Position numbers and translations under genes: made by a program
Part shown: piece by piece, positions 8,831-17,055 of the stretch
Layout: each line of letters opens with the position of its first letter
How positions within the stretch are numbered: position 1 is the stretch's first letter
The notes under the pieces: model-generated
Told to the model about the DNA's origin: nothing
The model's input: the letters and a program-made list of their open reading frames with translations, nothing else
Database searches by the model: none
Assembly (NCBI GenBank): GCA_964624585.1
Contig: CAZUXE010000006.1
Location: 20,454 to 84,453, forward strand
Reading direction: 5' to 3'
DNA: 64,000 bases
Source of the DNA: CAZUXE01 sp964624585
GTDB lineage: Bacteria > Hydrothermota > Tepidihabitantia > B3-TA06

Positions 8831-8850
8831 CAAGTTTAAGTAGGTATAGT
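8823..8850 (+). promoter_or_regulatory. Promoter of symporter operon, -35 inside repeat array
   Basis: TTGACT (8823-8828), 16 bp, TATAGT (8845-8850). Expected transcript start is near 8857, giving a leader of about 33 bases with GGAGG at 8879-8883. Confidence 0.75.
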
Positions 8851-8889
8851 TCTATCTGAAGTAAAAAATTTAACCATTGGAGGCGTTCT

Positions 8890-9012
8890 ATGGGACCATT
8901 GGGTTTTCCATGGCTAACATTTATGGCTATAGCAGTTACCGCCGTAGCGGTAGTTGCCTCAATTCTATGGGCTGTTTTTACAAAATCGAAGGAAATTGAC
9001 AATGAGTCGTGA
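8890..9012 (+). CDS. Symporter small accessory membrane protein (40 aa)
   Basis: ATG 8890 to TGA 9012, preceded by GGAGG at ideal spacing. The product has one transmembrane helix (about residues 8-31), an N-terminal MGPLGFPW and a charged tail KSKEIDNES. Its last codons overlap the symporter start (ATG 9002) by 11 bases, so translation is coupled. Very small one-helix proteins directly before sodium:solute symporters are a recurring arrangement and are thought to be accessory subunits. I infer the same here from size, topology and position rather than from sequence identity. Confidence 0.8.
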   Translation: MGPLGFPWLTFMAIAVTAVAVVASILWAVFTKSKEIDNES

Positions 9013-10489
9013 ATTCACCTATCTATTGATTCTTATTATATATGTTGCAATTGTTGTTCTAGTTGGAATCTTCGTAGGACGCAAGTCTAAAAAAGGCGCT
9101 GATTATTTTCTTGGCGGACGTTCAATTGGTCCATGGGTAACGGCTTTTTCCTTTGTTGCTGCCTACTTTTCATCGGTTCTAATAATTGGAGGAGGAGGTT
9201 TCGGCTATAAGTTTGGTATGGCGTCTTTATGGGTAGGAGCAATTAACGTTCTTGTAGGTTGTTTTTTGGCCTGGGCTGTGCTTGGCAGAAGAGTCCGGCG
9301 CATGTCATCACGCCTTGAAGCGGTTACCGTACCAGAATTTTTTGAAAAACGGTTTTCCGCTCCTGCATCCCGTTTGTTCACAGCAGCCATAATTATCCTA
9401 TTTCTCACTATATATAATGTTGCGGTTCTTAAAGGAATGGGTAACGCGCTTGAGGTTCTTATGGGTTGGAAGTATTGGGTTGCTGTAATAGTTGCAGGCG
9501 GTATCATTCTTCTTTACGTAGCTATTGGAGGTTATCTAGCCGTAGTATGGACTAGTTTCATTCAAGCCTGGGTTATGATTTTCGCACTTATCTTCCTTAC
9601 TGTTTTCGCACTTATAAGAATAGGCGGCATAGAGAACCTAAATTTAACCCTGAAAGCGCTTAACCCTGGCCTAATCCAAACCCCAGGTGTTTGGGGATGG
9701 GGTGGACTTATTAGCTTTTCTCTTATAGTTTCATTTGGCGTCTGGGGAATGCCGCAATTGATTGTACGTTTCTTTTCCATCAAGAAAGCCAAACTTCTCC
9801 GCTTAGGTACTGTTTTGGCGACTGTGGGAGGAACAGTCGCCCTGCTGCCATATCTTAACGGTGCAATTGCCCGCGCACTGTATCCGCATTTGGAAAAAAT
9901 GTATCCCAATGTTGCGGCCTCCAAGGTTGCCGACTTAGCAATTCCAACATTGGTTCGCGACGTACTGCCAAGCTGGGCCGGAGGTATTCTACTTGCCGGA
10001 GTAATTGCCGCAGGAATGAGTACCTTTGCAGCAATACTTATTAAGGTATCTTCATCCGTTGTGCGCGACTTAGTCCAACGGGCATCAAAGAAAAAGATGA
10101 GCGACAAAAAGGTTGTAGCATGGGGACGAGTGATAAGCATAAGCGCCGGCCTTATTTCTCTCATCATTGCAATAAAACCGCCTGACCTTATTTTAGTTAT
10201 CACCGCCTTCTCATGGGCTGTAATTGCCTCTACTACTCTATGGCCTTTGCTATTTGGCATTTATTGGAAACGGGCTTCAAAAATAGGAGTTCTTTCTTCT
10301 ATGTTTGTTGGAGCAGCTGTCGCTCTTATATGGCAAATACTCTCCAAGGCCGGATGGCAGCCTGTGGCTTCTTTGAAGGTCCATGGCTTTATGCCCGGAA
10401 TTATTGCAAGCCTTATTGTTATTATTCTGGTTTCTTTATTTACACGTAAACCTGAACCTGCTGTGATAAGTAAAGCTTTTGGAGACTAG
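9002..10489 (+). CDS. Sodium:solute symporter (SSS/SLC5 family)
   Basis: 495 residues, about 13 transmembrane helices, inner membrane. The N-terminal DYFLGGRSIGPWVTAFSFVA and the following segment through VLRGV-like helices match the SSS family, which couples Na+ entry to uptake of a small organic solute such as a carboxylate, amino acid, sugar or pantothenate. The later stretch ILLAGVIAAGMSTFAAILIK is the conserved region around the Na+ site. The start is ATG 9002 because the small accessory gene overlaps it and the 16 extra upstream codons are not membrane-like. The substrate cannot be read. Proximity to lpd hints at an organic acid, but lpd has its own promoter. Confidence 0.93.
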   Translation: MSREFTYLLILIIYVAIVVLVGIFVGRKSKKGADYFLGGRSIGPWVTAFSFVAAYFSSVLIIGGGGFGYKFGMASLWVGAINVLVGCFLAWAVLGRRVRRMSSRLEAVTVPEFFEKRFSAPASRLFTAAIIILFLTIYNVAVLKGMGNALEVLMGWKYWVAVIVAGGIILLYVAIGGYLAVVWTSFIQAWVMIFALIFLTVFALIRIGGIENLNLTLKALNPGLIQTPGVWGWGGLISFSLIVSFGVWGMPQLIVRFFSIKKAKLLRLGTVLATVGGTVALLPYLNGAIARALYPHLEKMYPNVAASKVADLAIPTLVRDVLPSWAGGILLAGVIAAGMSTFAAILIKVSSSVVRDLVQRASKKKMSDKKVVAWGRVISISAGLISLIIAIKPPDLILVITAFSWAVIASTTLWPLLFGIYWKRASKIGVLSSMFVGAAVALIWQILSKAGWQPVASLKVHGFMPGIIASLIVIILVSLFTRKPEPAVISKAFGD

Positions 10490-10498
10490 CTACTTTTT

Positions 10499-10526
10499 TT
10501 GACAATACGCGCAACGAAAATATGCT
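10499..10526 (+). promoter_or_regulatory. Promoter of lpd
   Basis: TTGACA (10499-10504), 16 bp, TATGCT (10521-10526), leaving a leader of about 50 bases with AAGGA before ATG 10583. Confidence 0.65.
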
Positions 10527-10582
10527 TATCTTAAAAAATAGTTGAGACTAAAGGGTCGGCTATTTGCCGGAAAGGAACTGTA

Positions 10583-11977
10583 ATGAAATATGATGCAATT
10601 GTTATAGGAGCCGGCCCAGGCGGCTACCCTGCGGCAATTCGTTTGGCTCAACTGGGGAAAAAAACCCTGATAGTTGAAAAAAACGCCGTCGGTGGTGTAT
10701 GTCTTAATAGAGGCTGCATTCCTACCAAGGCTCTTGCACATGCGGCTGAAGTTCGTCATTCGCTTGCCAACTATCAGAGAATGGGGCTTGGTTTCAAGGA
10801 TTCAGGCCTTGACTTTCCTAAACTCCAACGCTGGAAAAACGCAACCGTTACAAGACTGGTAAAAGGCATCGAATTCCTTTTTAAGTCTAACGGTGTTGAG
10901 CTTATGACAGGTATTGGCCGCATAGTTGAACCCGAAGTCGTGGAAGTAAGAACTAAAGATGAAAGCATTAGGATTCAAACCGACTCCATTATACTTGCCA
11001 CAGGTTCAACCCCTGTCCCGCTCCCACATATTAAACCTGATAATAAGGCTATTTTCTACGCTGAGGACGCATTGTTCTTTACGGAAATTCCATCATCCAT
11101 GTTGATTGTAGGAGCAGGCGCCACTGGAATGGAAATGGCAACTATCTACAATACCTTCGGCGCGAAGCTTACTGTTGTGGAAATAATGAAGCAAATACAG
11201 CCCGGACTTGACGCAGAGCTTGCAGAAAATTTAGCAAAGCTTATAAAAAAACAATCTATTGAGCTTATGCTTTCCTCGAAAGTAACAGAAGTTGAAAAAC
11301 TGCCGGATACCTTGAAGGTCTCTATTCAAACTCCTGATGGGAAAATTGAAACTAGAGAAGTTGAAAAACTGCTGCTGAGCGTTGGACGAAAAGCTGTTAC
11401 AGAGGAGCTTTGGGATAAAGCTTTAGCAATTGATATTGATATGAAGGGTTTTATTAAGGTGAATGAAAAATTGGAGACCTCTGTTCCAGGTATCTACGCA
11501 ATAGGCGACCTTACAGGCCCACCGCTTCTTGCTCACAGAGCAAGCAAACAAGGAATTATTGCAGCAGAGGTTATTGCCGGCAAAAAAAGCATTTATGCCC
11601 CCAAAGCCATGCCTTCCTGCATATATACCATACCGAATTTGGCCTCTGTTGGACTTTCCGAACAGCAAGCCATTGAAGCCGGCTATAAAATTGAAATAGG
11701 CCGCTTTCCTTACTCCGCCCTTGGACGCGCCGCAACACTTGGCGAACGTGACGGTTTTGTAAAAATTATTGCAAACAAGCAATCGGGCAAACTTCTAGGT
11801 ATGCAGGTAATGGGCGTTGGAGCAGATACTCTTATTGGCGAAGCTCTTATTGCACTAGAACTTAAGACCTCTTTTGAAACACTCGCCACCGCTGTACATC
11901 CGCATCCTACGCTTCTTGAAGCGGTTATGGAAGCGGCTGAAAATGTGAAAAAACGCGCAATACACATTAAAAATTAA
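10583..11977 (+). CDS. lpdA: Dihydrolipoyl dehydrogenase
   Basis: 464 residues, FAD-dependent pyridine nucleotide-disulfide oxidoreductase. FAD-binding GAGPGG is at 9-14 and the redox-active disulfide is Cys40/Cys45 in CLNRGC. The NAD-binding GAGATGMEMA lies near 175-185, GDL of the second FAD motif near 310, and the catalytic His-Glu pair sits in HPHPTLLE near 445. It reoxidises dihydrolipoamide of 2-oxoacid dehydrogenase or glycine-cleavage complexes. None of the partner E1/E2 or Gcv genes are in the window, so the complex served is unknown. HPHP replaces the more common HAHP. It is a single-gene unit as far as can be seen. Confidence 0.93.
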   Translation: MKYDAIVIGAGPGGYPAAIRLAQLGKKTLIVEKNAVGGVCLNRGCIPTKALAHAAEVRHSLANYQRMGLGFKDSGLDFPKLQRWKNATVTRLVKGIEFLFKSNGVELMTGIGRIVEPEVVEVRTKDESIRIQTDSIILATGSTPVPLPHIKPDNKAIFYAEDALFFTEIPSSMLIVGAGATGMEMATIYNTFGAKLTVVEIMKQIQPGLDAELAENLAKLIKKQSIELMLSSKVTEVEKLPDTLKVSIQTPDGKIETREVEKLLLSVGRKAVTEELWDKALAIDIDMKGFIKVNEKLETSVPGIYAIGDLTGPPLLAHRASKQGIIAAEVIAGKKSIYAPKAMPSCIYTIPNLASVGLSEQQAIEAGYKIEIGRFPYSALGRAATLGERDGFVKIIANKQSGKLLGMQVMGVGADTLIGEALIALELKTSFETLATAVHPHPTLLEAVMEAAENVKKRAIHIKN

Positions 11978-12315
11978 AACCTGATAGCTAGAAATCCTTT
12001 CAGACTATATGGAGTGTAACAAGGTTCTCGTTGCAAATAAACCAATATAAAATACACTAAGATACTACTTTCCTCCCTCCCTTCGGTCGGGTCGGTCGGG
12101 TCGGATGAGTCGGTTACAATGACGAATCTAGCGAAGCTTTGGATAGAGGTCTATTCCTTAGTAACGGATATAGATAATACAAAGTGAAGTCTTGACAAAC
12201 TCCAATTACAGCTTAATCTCAATATACTAATAGTTTTAGTAACGGCTTTTTGTGGTCTTTCAAGGTTCGCATGATGCAGGAAGGGCAGTTTGCACTAGCT
12301 TGGACAAAGGTGAGC
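11978..12315. other. Intergenic region between convergent genes, with possible promoter
   Basis: Holds the 9-bp repeat at 12085-12113 and a promoter-like TTGACA (12192-12197)-16-TAATCT (12214-12219) pointing rightwards, with no convincing gene behind it. No strong terminator hairpin was seen. Confidence 0.4.
12085..12113. repeat. Three tandem 9-bp units (GGTCGGGTC)
   Basis: GGTCGGGTC, GGTCGGGTC, GGATGAGTC, GG, preceded by CCCTTC. Its unit length equals that of the GTTACGGGT array at 30614. Confidence 0.8.
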
Positions 12316-13425
12316 TTATTGCTCTTCCTCGTCCTTTTCTCTCAAATAACCCAACCAATCGTTTAGTTGTGAAGCCCAATTTCTTGGTTCATATGCCGGA
12401 GCATCCTCTACTTCCTCTTCTTCGCCAACTTCATCGACTTCCCCTTTGACTTCTTTGCCCTTCTTGCTCTCCTCGCCCTCCTCAACTTCCTCTTTGCTTT
12501 CTTTCATATGGTTAATATCATTATGAGCAGTTTCTGCTACATCGGCTGAAGCCTCAGGATTTTCACTATCTTCCTTTTCCTTCTTATCGGCTTCCTTGCT
12601 TGGAGAAATAGAATCGGATAGTTCTGCAGCCAGCATTTGTTCAAAACTTGGACCATCACTTTCCTTCTTATCTTGAGTCGGCGCTGAGGCCTTCTCTTCA
12701 AACTCCGCCGGAGCCTGTGTTGGCGACTTACCGCCCTCATCGCTCACCCTTGCCCACTCCAAAACTAATGACGATATTGATGCTAAAACCGGCGCATCCC
12801 TATTGGTTTCTTTGCCTTGAAACGAAAATTCGCCGTGTTCCCAGGAAAGCATTTCATAAACCGCGGCCTCGTTTTGCTTGTCATCGGTACGTGCTTCTAT
12901 AAGACGTCCTTCAGCAAACAGCATAGTACCTTTCAATTCCTTGCTGGTTACAGTCAATACACCGCTTTTTGCACTAAATTCAAGAAGTTGAAGTATATCT
13001 ATCAGGCCTGACTGAGATATTGAACCTGCAAGTTCCTTGCCTGAATTATCATCGTACATAAGGCTGTTGATTCGTTCCATCATCAAAGGCAGGGTGCAAG
13101 TTTCTGCTACAAAGTCATCAACCCCACGTTCGGTAACCATTTTTTTAACCTCAGGGGATTCATCGGCTGTAATAAGCATCACTTTAAGATCGCTTGGATT
13201 CGCGGCGCGTTCTTTTTTCAGCTCTTCCCAAAAATCCGCAGCATATTCCCTATCCAAAGCGTTACTTACGATGATTATATCGGGATGTTCTTTTTTTATA
13301 AAAATCAGGGCTTCATGCAGGGTGGATACTTCATCTATGATATGACCAACATTTTTCAAAGTTCGTCCCAATCGGCTCAAAGGTTTGCTTTCCCGACAGG
13401 CAAAAAGGATATGTCGGAAGTTCAT
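12316..13425 (-). CDS. Pseudo-receiver plus DUF4388 (PATAN) regulator
   Basis: 369 residues, cytoplasmic. Residues 1-120 have a response-regulator fold pattern (ILFACRE, PDIIIVSNAL, KVMLITADES, GVDDFVAE). The phospho-acceptor Asp is replaced by Ser/Asn and the early acidic pair is missing, so it is probably not phosphorylated. Residues about 130-205 match DUF4388: LAGSISQSGLIDILQLLEF, SGVLTV, FAEGRLIEA, and an EHGEFSF end. A long Glu/Lys/Ser-rich linker leads to a conserved-looking end, RNWASQLNDWLGYLREKDE. It is the last gene of a four-gene operon; its ATG overlaps the previous stop (ATGA). DUF4388/PATAN proteins work in surface motility and signalling in other phyla, so a protein-interaction role is inferred. 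Confidence 0.8.
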   Translation of the reverse strand: MNFRHILFACRESKPLSRLGRTLKNVGHIIDEVSTLHEALIFIKKEHPDIIIVSNALDREYAADFWEELKKERAANPSDLKVMLITADESPEVKKMVTERGVDDFVAETCTLPLMMERINSLMYDDNSGKELAGSISQSGLIDILQLLEFSAKSGVLTVTSKELKGTMLFAEGRLIEARTDDKQNEAAVYEMLSWEHGEFSFQGKETNRDAPVLASISSLVLEWARVSDEGGKSPTQAPAEFEEKASAPTQDKKESDGPSFEQMLAAELSDSISPSKEADKKEKEDSENPEASADVAETAHNDINHMKESKEEVEEGEESKKGKEVKGEVDEVGEEEEVEDAPAYEPRNWASQLNDWLGYLREKDEEEQ

Positions 13426-14537
13426 TTCTTTTTCCGAATAGTCTTCTTTCTTGTCACGGATTTATGAACCGATTCAGCAGCTTCAACCTCGGCGCGACGA
13501 TAAACGTCAATCATAAGGTCTGCAAATTTATTCCAAGGGCCCTCACCTTTATCTGTATAGGAACACGATGGTCCAAGAATCTCTTCTGCAACGCTTCTGC
13601 CGCCAATCTTCACCCCGTCGGACTCTTCTACCAGAGCTTTAATAACCTTGCCTTTCTCAAAGAATAGAAGTGATAGTTTGTCTTTTGTGCGAATGGAGAG
13701 CATTCCGGCTGGAAGCAAGTTAATCAAATTCCTCAAAGACTGCTGAGTATCCTGCTTCCTTCCTGCTCGATCAATTAGAAAAGCCAATACCGCGACAAGT
13801 AAAACCGTCAGCGCCGCAAGAAGAAGTATCCACAATGGGATGCTTAATTTTCCAGCTCTAGCAAGATTCCCTGTTTCTGTAGAGGAGCTATTTTTTGTAG
13901 AGCTATCCGTTACGGTAGTATCGCTTGCCGCAGCTTGCATAAGGCTATCATGCACATTTCCCGTATCAGAAGCTTCTTGCAATGAATCTGTTTTGGCCGC
14001 TAGGCTATCGTCTGTTGTAGTTTCTGCTCCCAAAGATTCAATAAAACTCAATGCCCAGGTATTACCTGCTTCCAATTTTAGTATTTCCTCAGCCTTGGTT
14101 TTTGCAACACCGTAATTCATGGCATCGTAGGCTGACTGCGCTTCCCTTTTCAAACGAGCTATCTTTTTGCCATTTATCTTCTTCTTAAGACGTCTTGCTT
14201 GAGTAGCTGCGTCCTTAAGGCCGCCCGCACGCTTGTAATAATAAAGAGACCTTTCCAAATTTCCAATTTTTTCATTACATACAGCTAAGTTGTAGTATAT
14301 TTGAGGCTTACTGGCGGCATCCGCAGTTGACAAGGAGCTTTCATATGAAGATATTGCCTTAGCGTACTGTCCGGTTAGAAAATATTCATTGGCATCTTCC
14401 AGATTACCAGCGCTTACAGGACTGCTAATTAAAACAAGCAAAAGAATTGCAAACATGGGCGTTTTTATAGAAAACCCCCAATGTTTTCTGAAACCGGAGC
14501 GCATTAGGATTGTGGTATGTTTAATATAAGTATTCAT
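13422..14537 (-). CDS. TPR protein, one transmembrane helix, cytosolic DUF4388-like domain
   Basis: 371 residues. A signal-anchor or signal peptide lies at about 25-43 (FAILLLVLISSPVSA). TPR-like helical repeats follow (about 45-165: EYFLTGQYAKAISSYE, YYNLAVCNEKIGNLE). Then comes a Ser/Thr-rich linker with repeated AAKTDS/DTTVTDSS, a transmembrane helix (about 233-256, IPLWILLLAALTVLLVAVLAF) and a C-terminal domain. That last domain (LRNLINLLPAGMLSIR, LLFFEKGKVIKALVEE) resembles DUF4388 and ends in a lysine-rich tail. The layout would link a periplasmic TPR scaffold to a cytosolic interaction domain. It lies between the PEGA gene and the pseudo-receiver gene, which also has DUF4388. Function is inferred only. 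Confidence 0.75.
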   Translation of the reverse strand: MNTYIKHTTILMRSGFRKHWGFSIKTPMFAILLLVLISSPVSAGNLEDANEYFLTGQYAKAISSYESSLSTADAASKPQIYYNLAVCNEKIGNLERSLYYYKRAGGLKDAATQARRLKKKINGKKIARLKREAQSAYDAMNYGVAKTKAEEILKLEAGNTWALSFIESLGAETTTDDSLAAKTDSLQEASDTGNVHDSLMQAAASDTTVTDSSTKNSSSTETGNLARAGKLSIPLWILLLAALTVLLVAVLAFLIDRAGRKQDTQQSLRNLINLLPAGMLSIRTKDKLSLLFFEKGKVIKALVEESDGVKIGGRSVAEEILGPSCSYTDKGEGPWNKFADLMIDVYRRAEVEAAESVHKSVTRKKTIRKKK

Positions 14538-14540
14538 AAG

Positions 14541-15446
14541 CTAGTATAATTTATGGTTAAAAAAACTTATCTTTAGTGTATCGCCGGCAATTAAGTTAAG
14601 CGATACATTCCTTACACCATATTGACGACTTACCAAAGTCAGCCCTACCTGTCCTGGAGCAAATGTATAAACACCGTTCTTTGCCACTAAAGGCAGGGAA
14701 TTTACCGAAACGGATTTTTCAAATACCGGCGTTGTGGAAGTCAATGAAGGACGGGTAAGATAGATTACGCATTCTGGCGGTGTTAGAAGCCTAAGATAGG
14801 CAAATTCAGCGCTTGGTTCTTTTTTTAGCGAAAAATGAAAAACCTTTTTGGCCTTAGTTAGAGTAAAGGAATCTATAACTATAAGGCCTTTTGAACCTGA
14901 AAGCTTTAGCTTATAGCTCCCAATTGGATAGAGTTCCGAATGGATAGGTGTTTTACCTTTGTAGATACCGTTAATTGTGATGTCTAGAGAATCGGGGTCA
15001 GTTGTAATACTTAAGGGAACGAAAACGGAATCAAGTGAAGCGAAAAGCGCCTTACGCGCCTTGTCAAAACCTGAACCGTTATGTTTGAATTTATAGACGG
15101 TAGTGCTATGCGGTTGGGAAATTTTCCATGAAATTCGGAATGAATTGTTTCGTTCAAGCTGGCAGCTACCCGAAACCACAACTGCAAAGGAATCCTTTGC
15201 TAGGTTCGCTTTACCAAAGTAAAGTTCATAGGAATCATTATTCCCGATATTCTTCCACAGCAAACGGGTTAATTCCATGGGAGAGATTATAATATCTGCC
15301 GAACCAGATACACGAAACTCTTCTATATTAACCTTGGGCCTTGCAAAAAGCGCTGCAGCTGAAAGCAAAATGCAGCCGAGTAAAATTCGCTTAAATGCTA
15401 ACACTGAGCTGAAGGTTAAGCGGTTCCAATTTAATTTGATTTTCAT
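14541..15446 (-). CDS. Exported PEGA-domain protein
   Basis: 301 residues. A hydrophobic segment (about residues 20-36, ILLGCILLSAAALFA) acts as signal peptide. The centre carries a PEGA domain (about 160-205: DPDSLDITINGIYKGKTPIH...GSYKLKLSGSKG), a surface-layer-like beta domain common in envelope proteins. The N-terminal third (KVNIEEFRVSGSADI) resembles domains that recruit to envelope complexes. The longest frame begins at ATG 15446, overlapping the porin-like gene by 56 bases. GTG 15404 would give a more typical signal peptide, so the start is uncertain. Four bases separate it from the TPR gene, so it belongs to the same operon. Confidence 0.75.
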   Translation of the reverse strand: MKIKLNWNRLTFSSVLAFKRILLGCILLSAAALFARPKVNIEEFRVSGSADIIISPMELTRLLWKNIGNNDSYELYFGKANLAKDSFAVVVSGSCQLERNNSFRISWKISQPHSTTVYKFKHNGSGFDKARKALFASLDSVFVPLSITTDPDSLDITINGIYKGKTPIHSELYPIGSYKLKLSGSKGLIVIDSFTLTKAKKVFHFSLKKEPSAEFAYLRLLTPPECVIYLTRPSLTSTTPVFEKSVSVNSLPLVAKNGVYTFAPGQVGLTLVSRQYGVRNVSLNLIAGDTLKISFFNHKLY

Positions 15447-16476
15447 TATTATTCAATATTCCAAACTCAAACTTAATGACTAAAGGTCTTACGGGATATA
15501 CAGAAACCCCAAGCCCTAGTCTTTTCTTTTGAAAAATTACTTTTTGATCTATATCGTCATACCCAATAATATCTAAACGGACAGCAGGAACAACAAAACT
15601 TGAAAAATGCAACGACGCCTGCATATAGACACCGTAAACAGAACTCTGATATTCCCCTGCAGGCAACTTGGCCAAGGCTTCCACGCCATTCTTGATAGCA
15701 GCCAGGGCGTTATTGCTAAAAGAAAGGTAACCGGCAACGTACTCAGCCTTCAATTCTACAATAGACAGCCTTGAGCGAGCATCTATGCCAATTAAGGCAA
15801 GGTTACGATTATCATTTTCATCCCTTGCGCCAAAAAAGCCTGAAACACCGAATTCACCTATTCGCGGTGAGTTAAAGGCTATTCTTGTACCAAAGGAATT
15901 GGAGTGATTGTTATCTTTCAACTGTCTGCTATCTCTAAGTGTTTGAGCGTATCCCAGGCCGTTACATAGGTATGCTGAAATGCTAAGTGCCTCCCAATCC
16001 GTAAGTTGTGGCATCCACTGTAAGCGCGCACCCCAGTCTAACCATGGCGCAGGCACAGCGTCAACGGATATAAGCGGAGCGGTTACCATAGGATTGTTAC
16101 GCGGAGTTCCCAACTCATTGAATGCTCCAAAGGGAACAGGGAAGCGTCCCAGTTGGATACGAAAAGATTCTGCAAAATTGTAATCTATCCACGCAAGTGG
16201 TGATATTGGTTCAGAAGGGTGATAGTAGACTCCAAATTTAGCATAGGATTGCGGTATAAGTTCAACTAAACCGGTAGCTTGTAAAGAATAATTGCTGAAG
16301 TCAAAATACGACTCGTTCAAGCTCACGCTGGCGGCTAGATGCCCTGAAGGATAGAATTGGAAACCAAATGCAGGAAACAAACTGCCCGCAATGAGTAAAA
16401 ACAAAAAAACCCTTCGTCCCATGTTTTTCTTATCCACGTCATTCACCTTCTGGTTTAAGGGATTGCCACAATCCAC
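15391..16476 (-). CDS. Outer-membrane porin-like beta-barrel
   Basis: 361 residues. A basic N-terminus and hydrophobic segment (about 20-38, RRVFLFLLIAGSLFPAFGF) form a signal peptide. The rest is alternating aromatic beta-strands ending in LNLQLSVSI, typical of an outer-membrane barrel. RIQLGRFPVPFGAFNE and the PLISVDAVPAPWLDWGARLQW stretch recall phosphate-selective porin O/P-type barrels. It is the first gene of the four-gene envelope/signalling operon. GTG 16476 is chosen because GAGGAG lies seven bases upstream; ATG 16422 is an alternative without a ribosome site. Substrate specificity is unknown. Confidence 0.75.
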   Translation of the reverse strand: MDCGNPLNQKVNDVDKKNMGRRVFLFLLIAGSLFPAFGFQFYPSGHLAASVSLNESYFDFSNYSLQATGLVELIPQSYAKFGVYYHPSEPISPLAWIDYNFAESFRIQLGRFPVPFGAFNELGTPRNNPMVTAPLISVDAVPAPWLDWGARLQWMPQLTDWEALSISAYLCNGLGYAQTLRDSRQLKDNNHSNSFGTRIAFNSPRIGEFGVSGFFGARDENDNRNLALIGIDARSRLSIVELKAEYVAGYLSFSNNALAAIKNGVEALAKLPAGEYQSSVYGVYMQASLHFSSFVVPAVRLDIIGYDDIDQKVIFQKKRLGLGVSVYPVRPLVIKFEFGILNNNENQIKLEPLNLQLSVSI

Positions 16477-16509
16477 ACAGCATCTCCTCGTAAATACTTA
16501 TCTATAAAG

Positions 16510-16537
16510 ATTCTAAGCAAAGATTCAGATTTGTCAA
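16510..16537 (-). promoter_or_regulatory. Promoter of porin/PEGA/TPR/pseudo-receiver operon
   Basis: Minus strand TTGACA (16537-16532), 16 bp, TAGAAT (16515-16510), then a short leader with GAGGAG. Confidence 0.75.
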
Positions 16538-16698
16538 GCCCTTTTTGGTACTCCTCATAGTTTCAAATCCGTGCTAATTCCACCTCGCGATACAGCCATA
16601 ATGCACACAACCTCCTTTCATAAGCTGAATATTCCAAATTCAGCTCGGCTCATCTCGATTTACATTGAAAATTAAACTACTGTCTGTTATTAAAAAAA

Positions 16699-16905
16699 TT
16701 AATGTTTAGCTTAAAGGTATCGTCAATCCCGTGATGTGTACGGTGAAATCAACGATATCTCAAAAGGATTAACGCTTGGCTTAAAGATTATCAAACAAGG
16801 AGATAGGTAACGGTAGGAACGTTTCTGTAAAGTATAGGAAGGGTCTTGAATATTGTAGAACAAGGAGATAGGCAATAACATTTCTTTATTCTGAAGTTTT
16901 CTTAG
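16699..16905. repeat. Degenerate tandem repeat, period 65-70 bp
   Basis: TTAATGTTTAGCTTAAAGG at 16699 recurs as TTAACGCTTGGCTTAAAGA at 16769, and ACAAGGAGATAGG at 16795 recurs at 16860. Together they suggest three diverged copies. The whole 16538-16993 intergenic region has no gene. Confidence 0.55.
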
Positions 16906-16993
16906 CGAAACGGAGATATTTATAAATTGTCATGAGATTGGCGGATTTTAGGAGATTTTACGGAATGCTGGCAGCTACTAGGCTTAAGTGGGT

Positions 16994-17021
16994 TTGACTT
17001 TTAGAGTAAGGTGGATATCCT
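16994..17021 (+). promoter_or_regulatory. Promoter of barrel-OmpA gene
   Basis: TTGACT (16994-16999), 16 bp, TATCCT (17016-17021). TAAAAT at 17027-17032 is an alternative -10. GGAGG at 17042-17046 serves ATG 17056. Confidence 0.5.
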
Positions 17022-17055
17022 TGTGTTAAAATATTCACTATGGAGGACATAGGCG

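Noticed and set aside
9562..10260. 232-codon open frame antisense to the symporter
   Set aside because: It mirrors the codon pattern of the symporter on the other strand, has no ribosome site and yields an Arg/Thr/Ala-rich product.
12192..12219. Promoter pointing into the 3' end of the pseudo-receiver gene, possible antisense RNA
   Set aside because: The -10 is weak (TAATCT) and there is no terminator or start codon at the expected place; kept only as a note in the intergenic entry.
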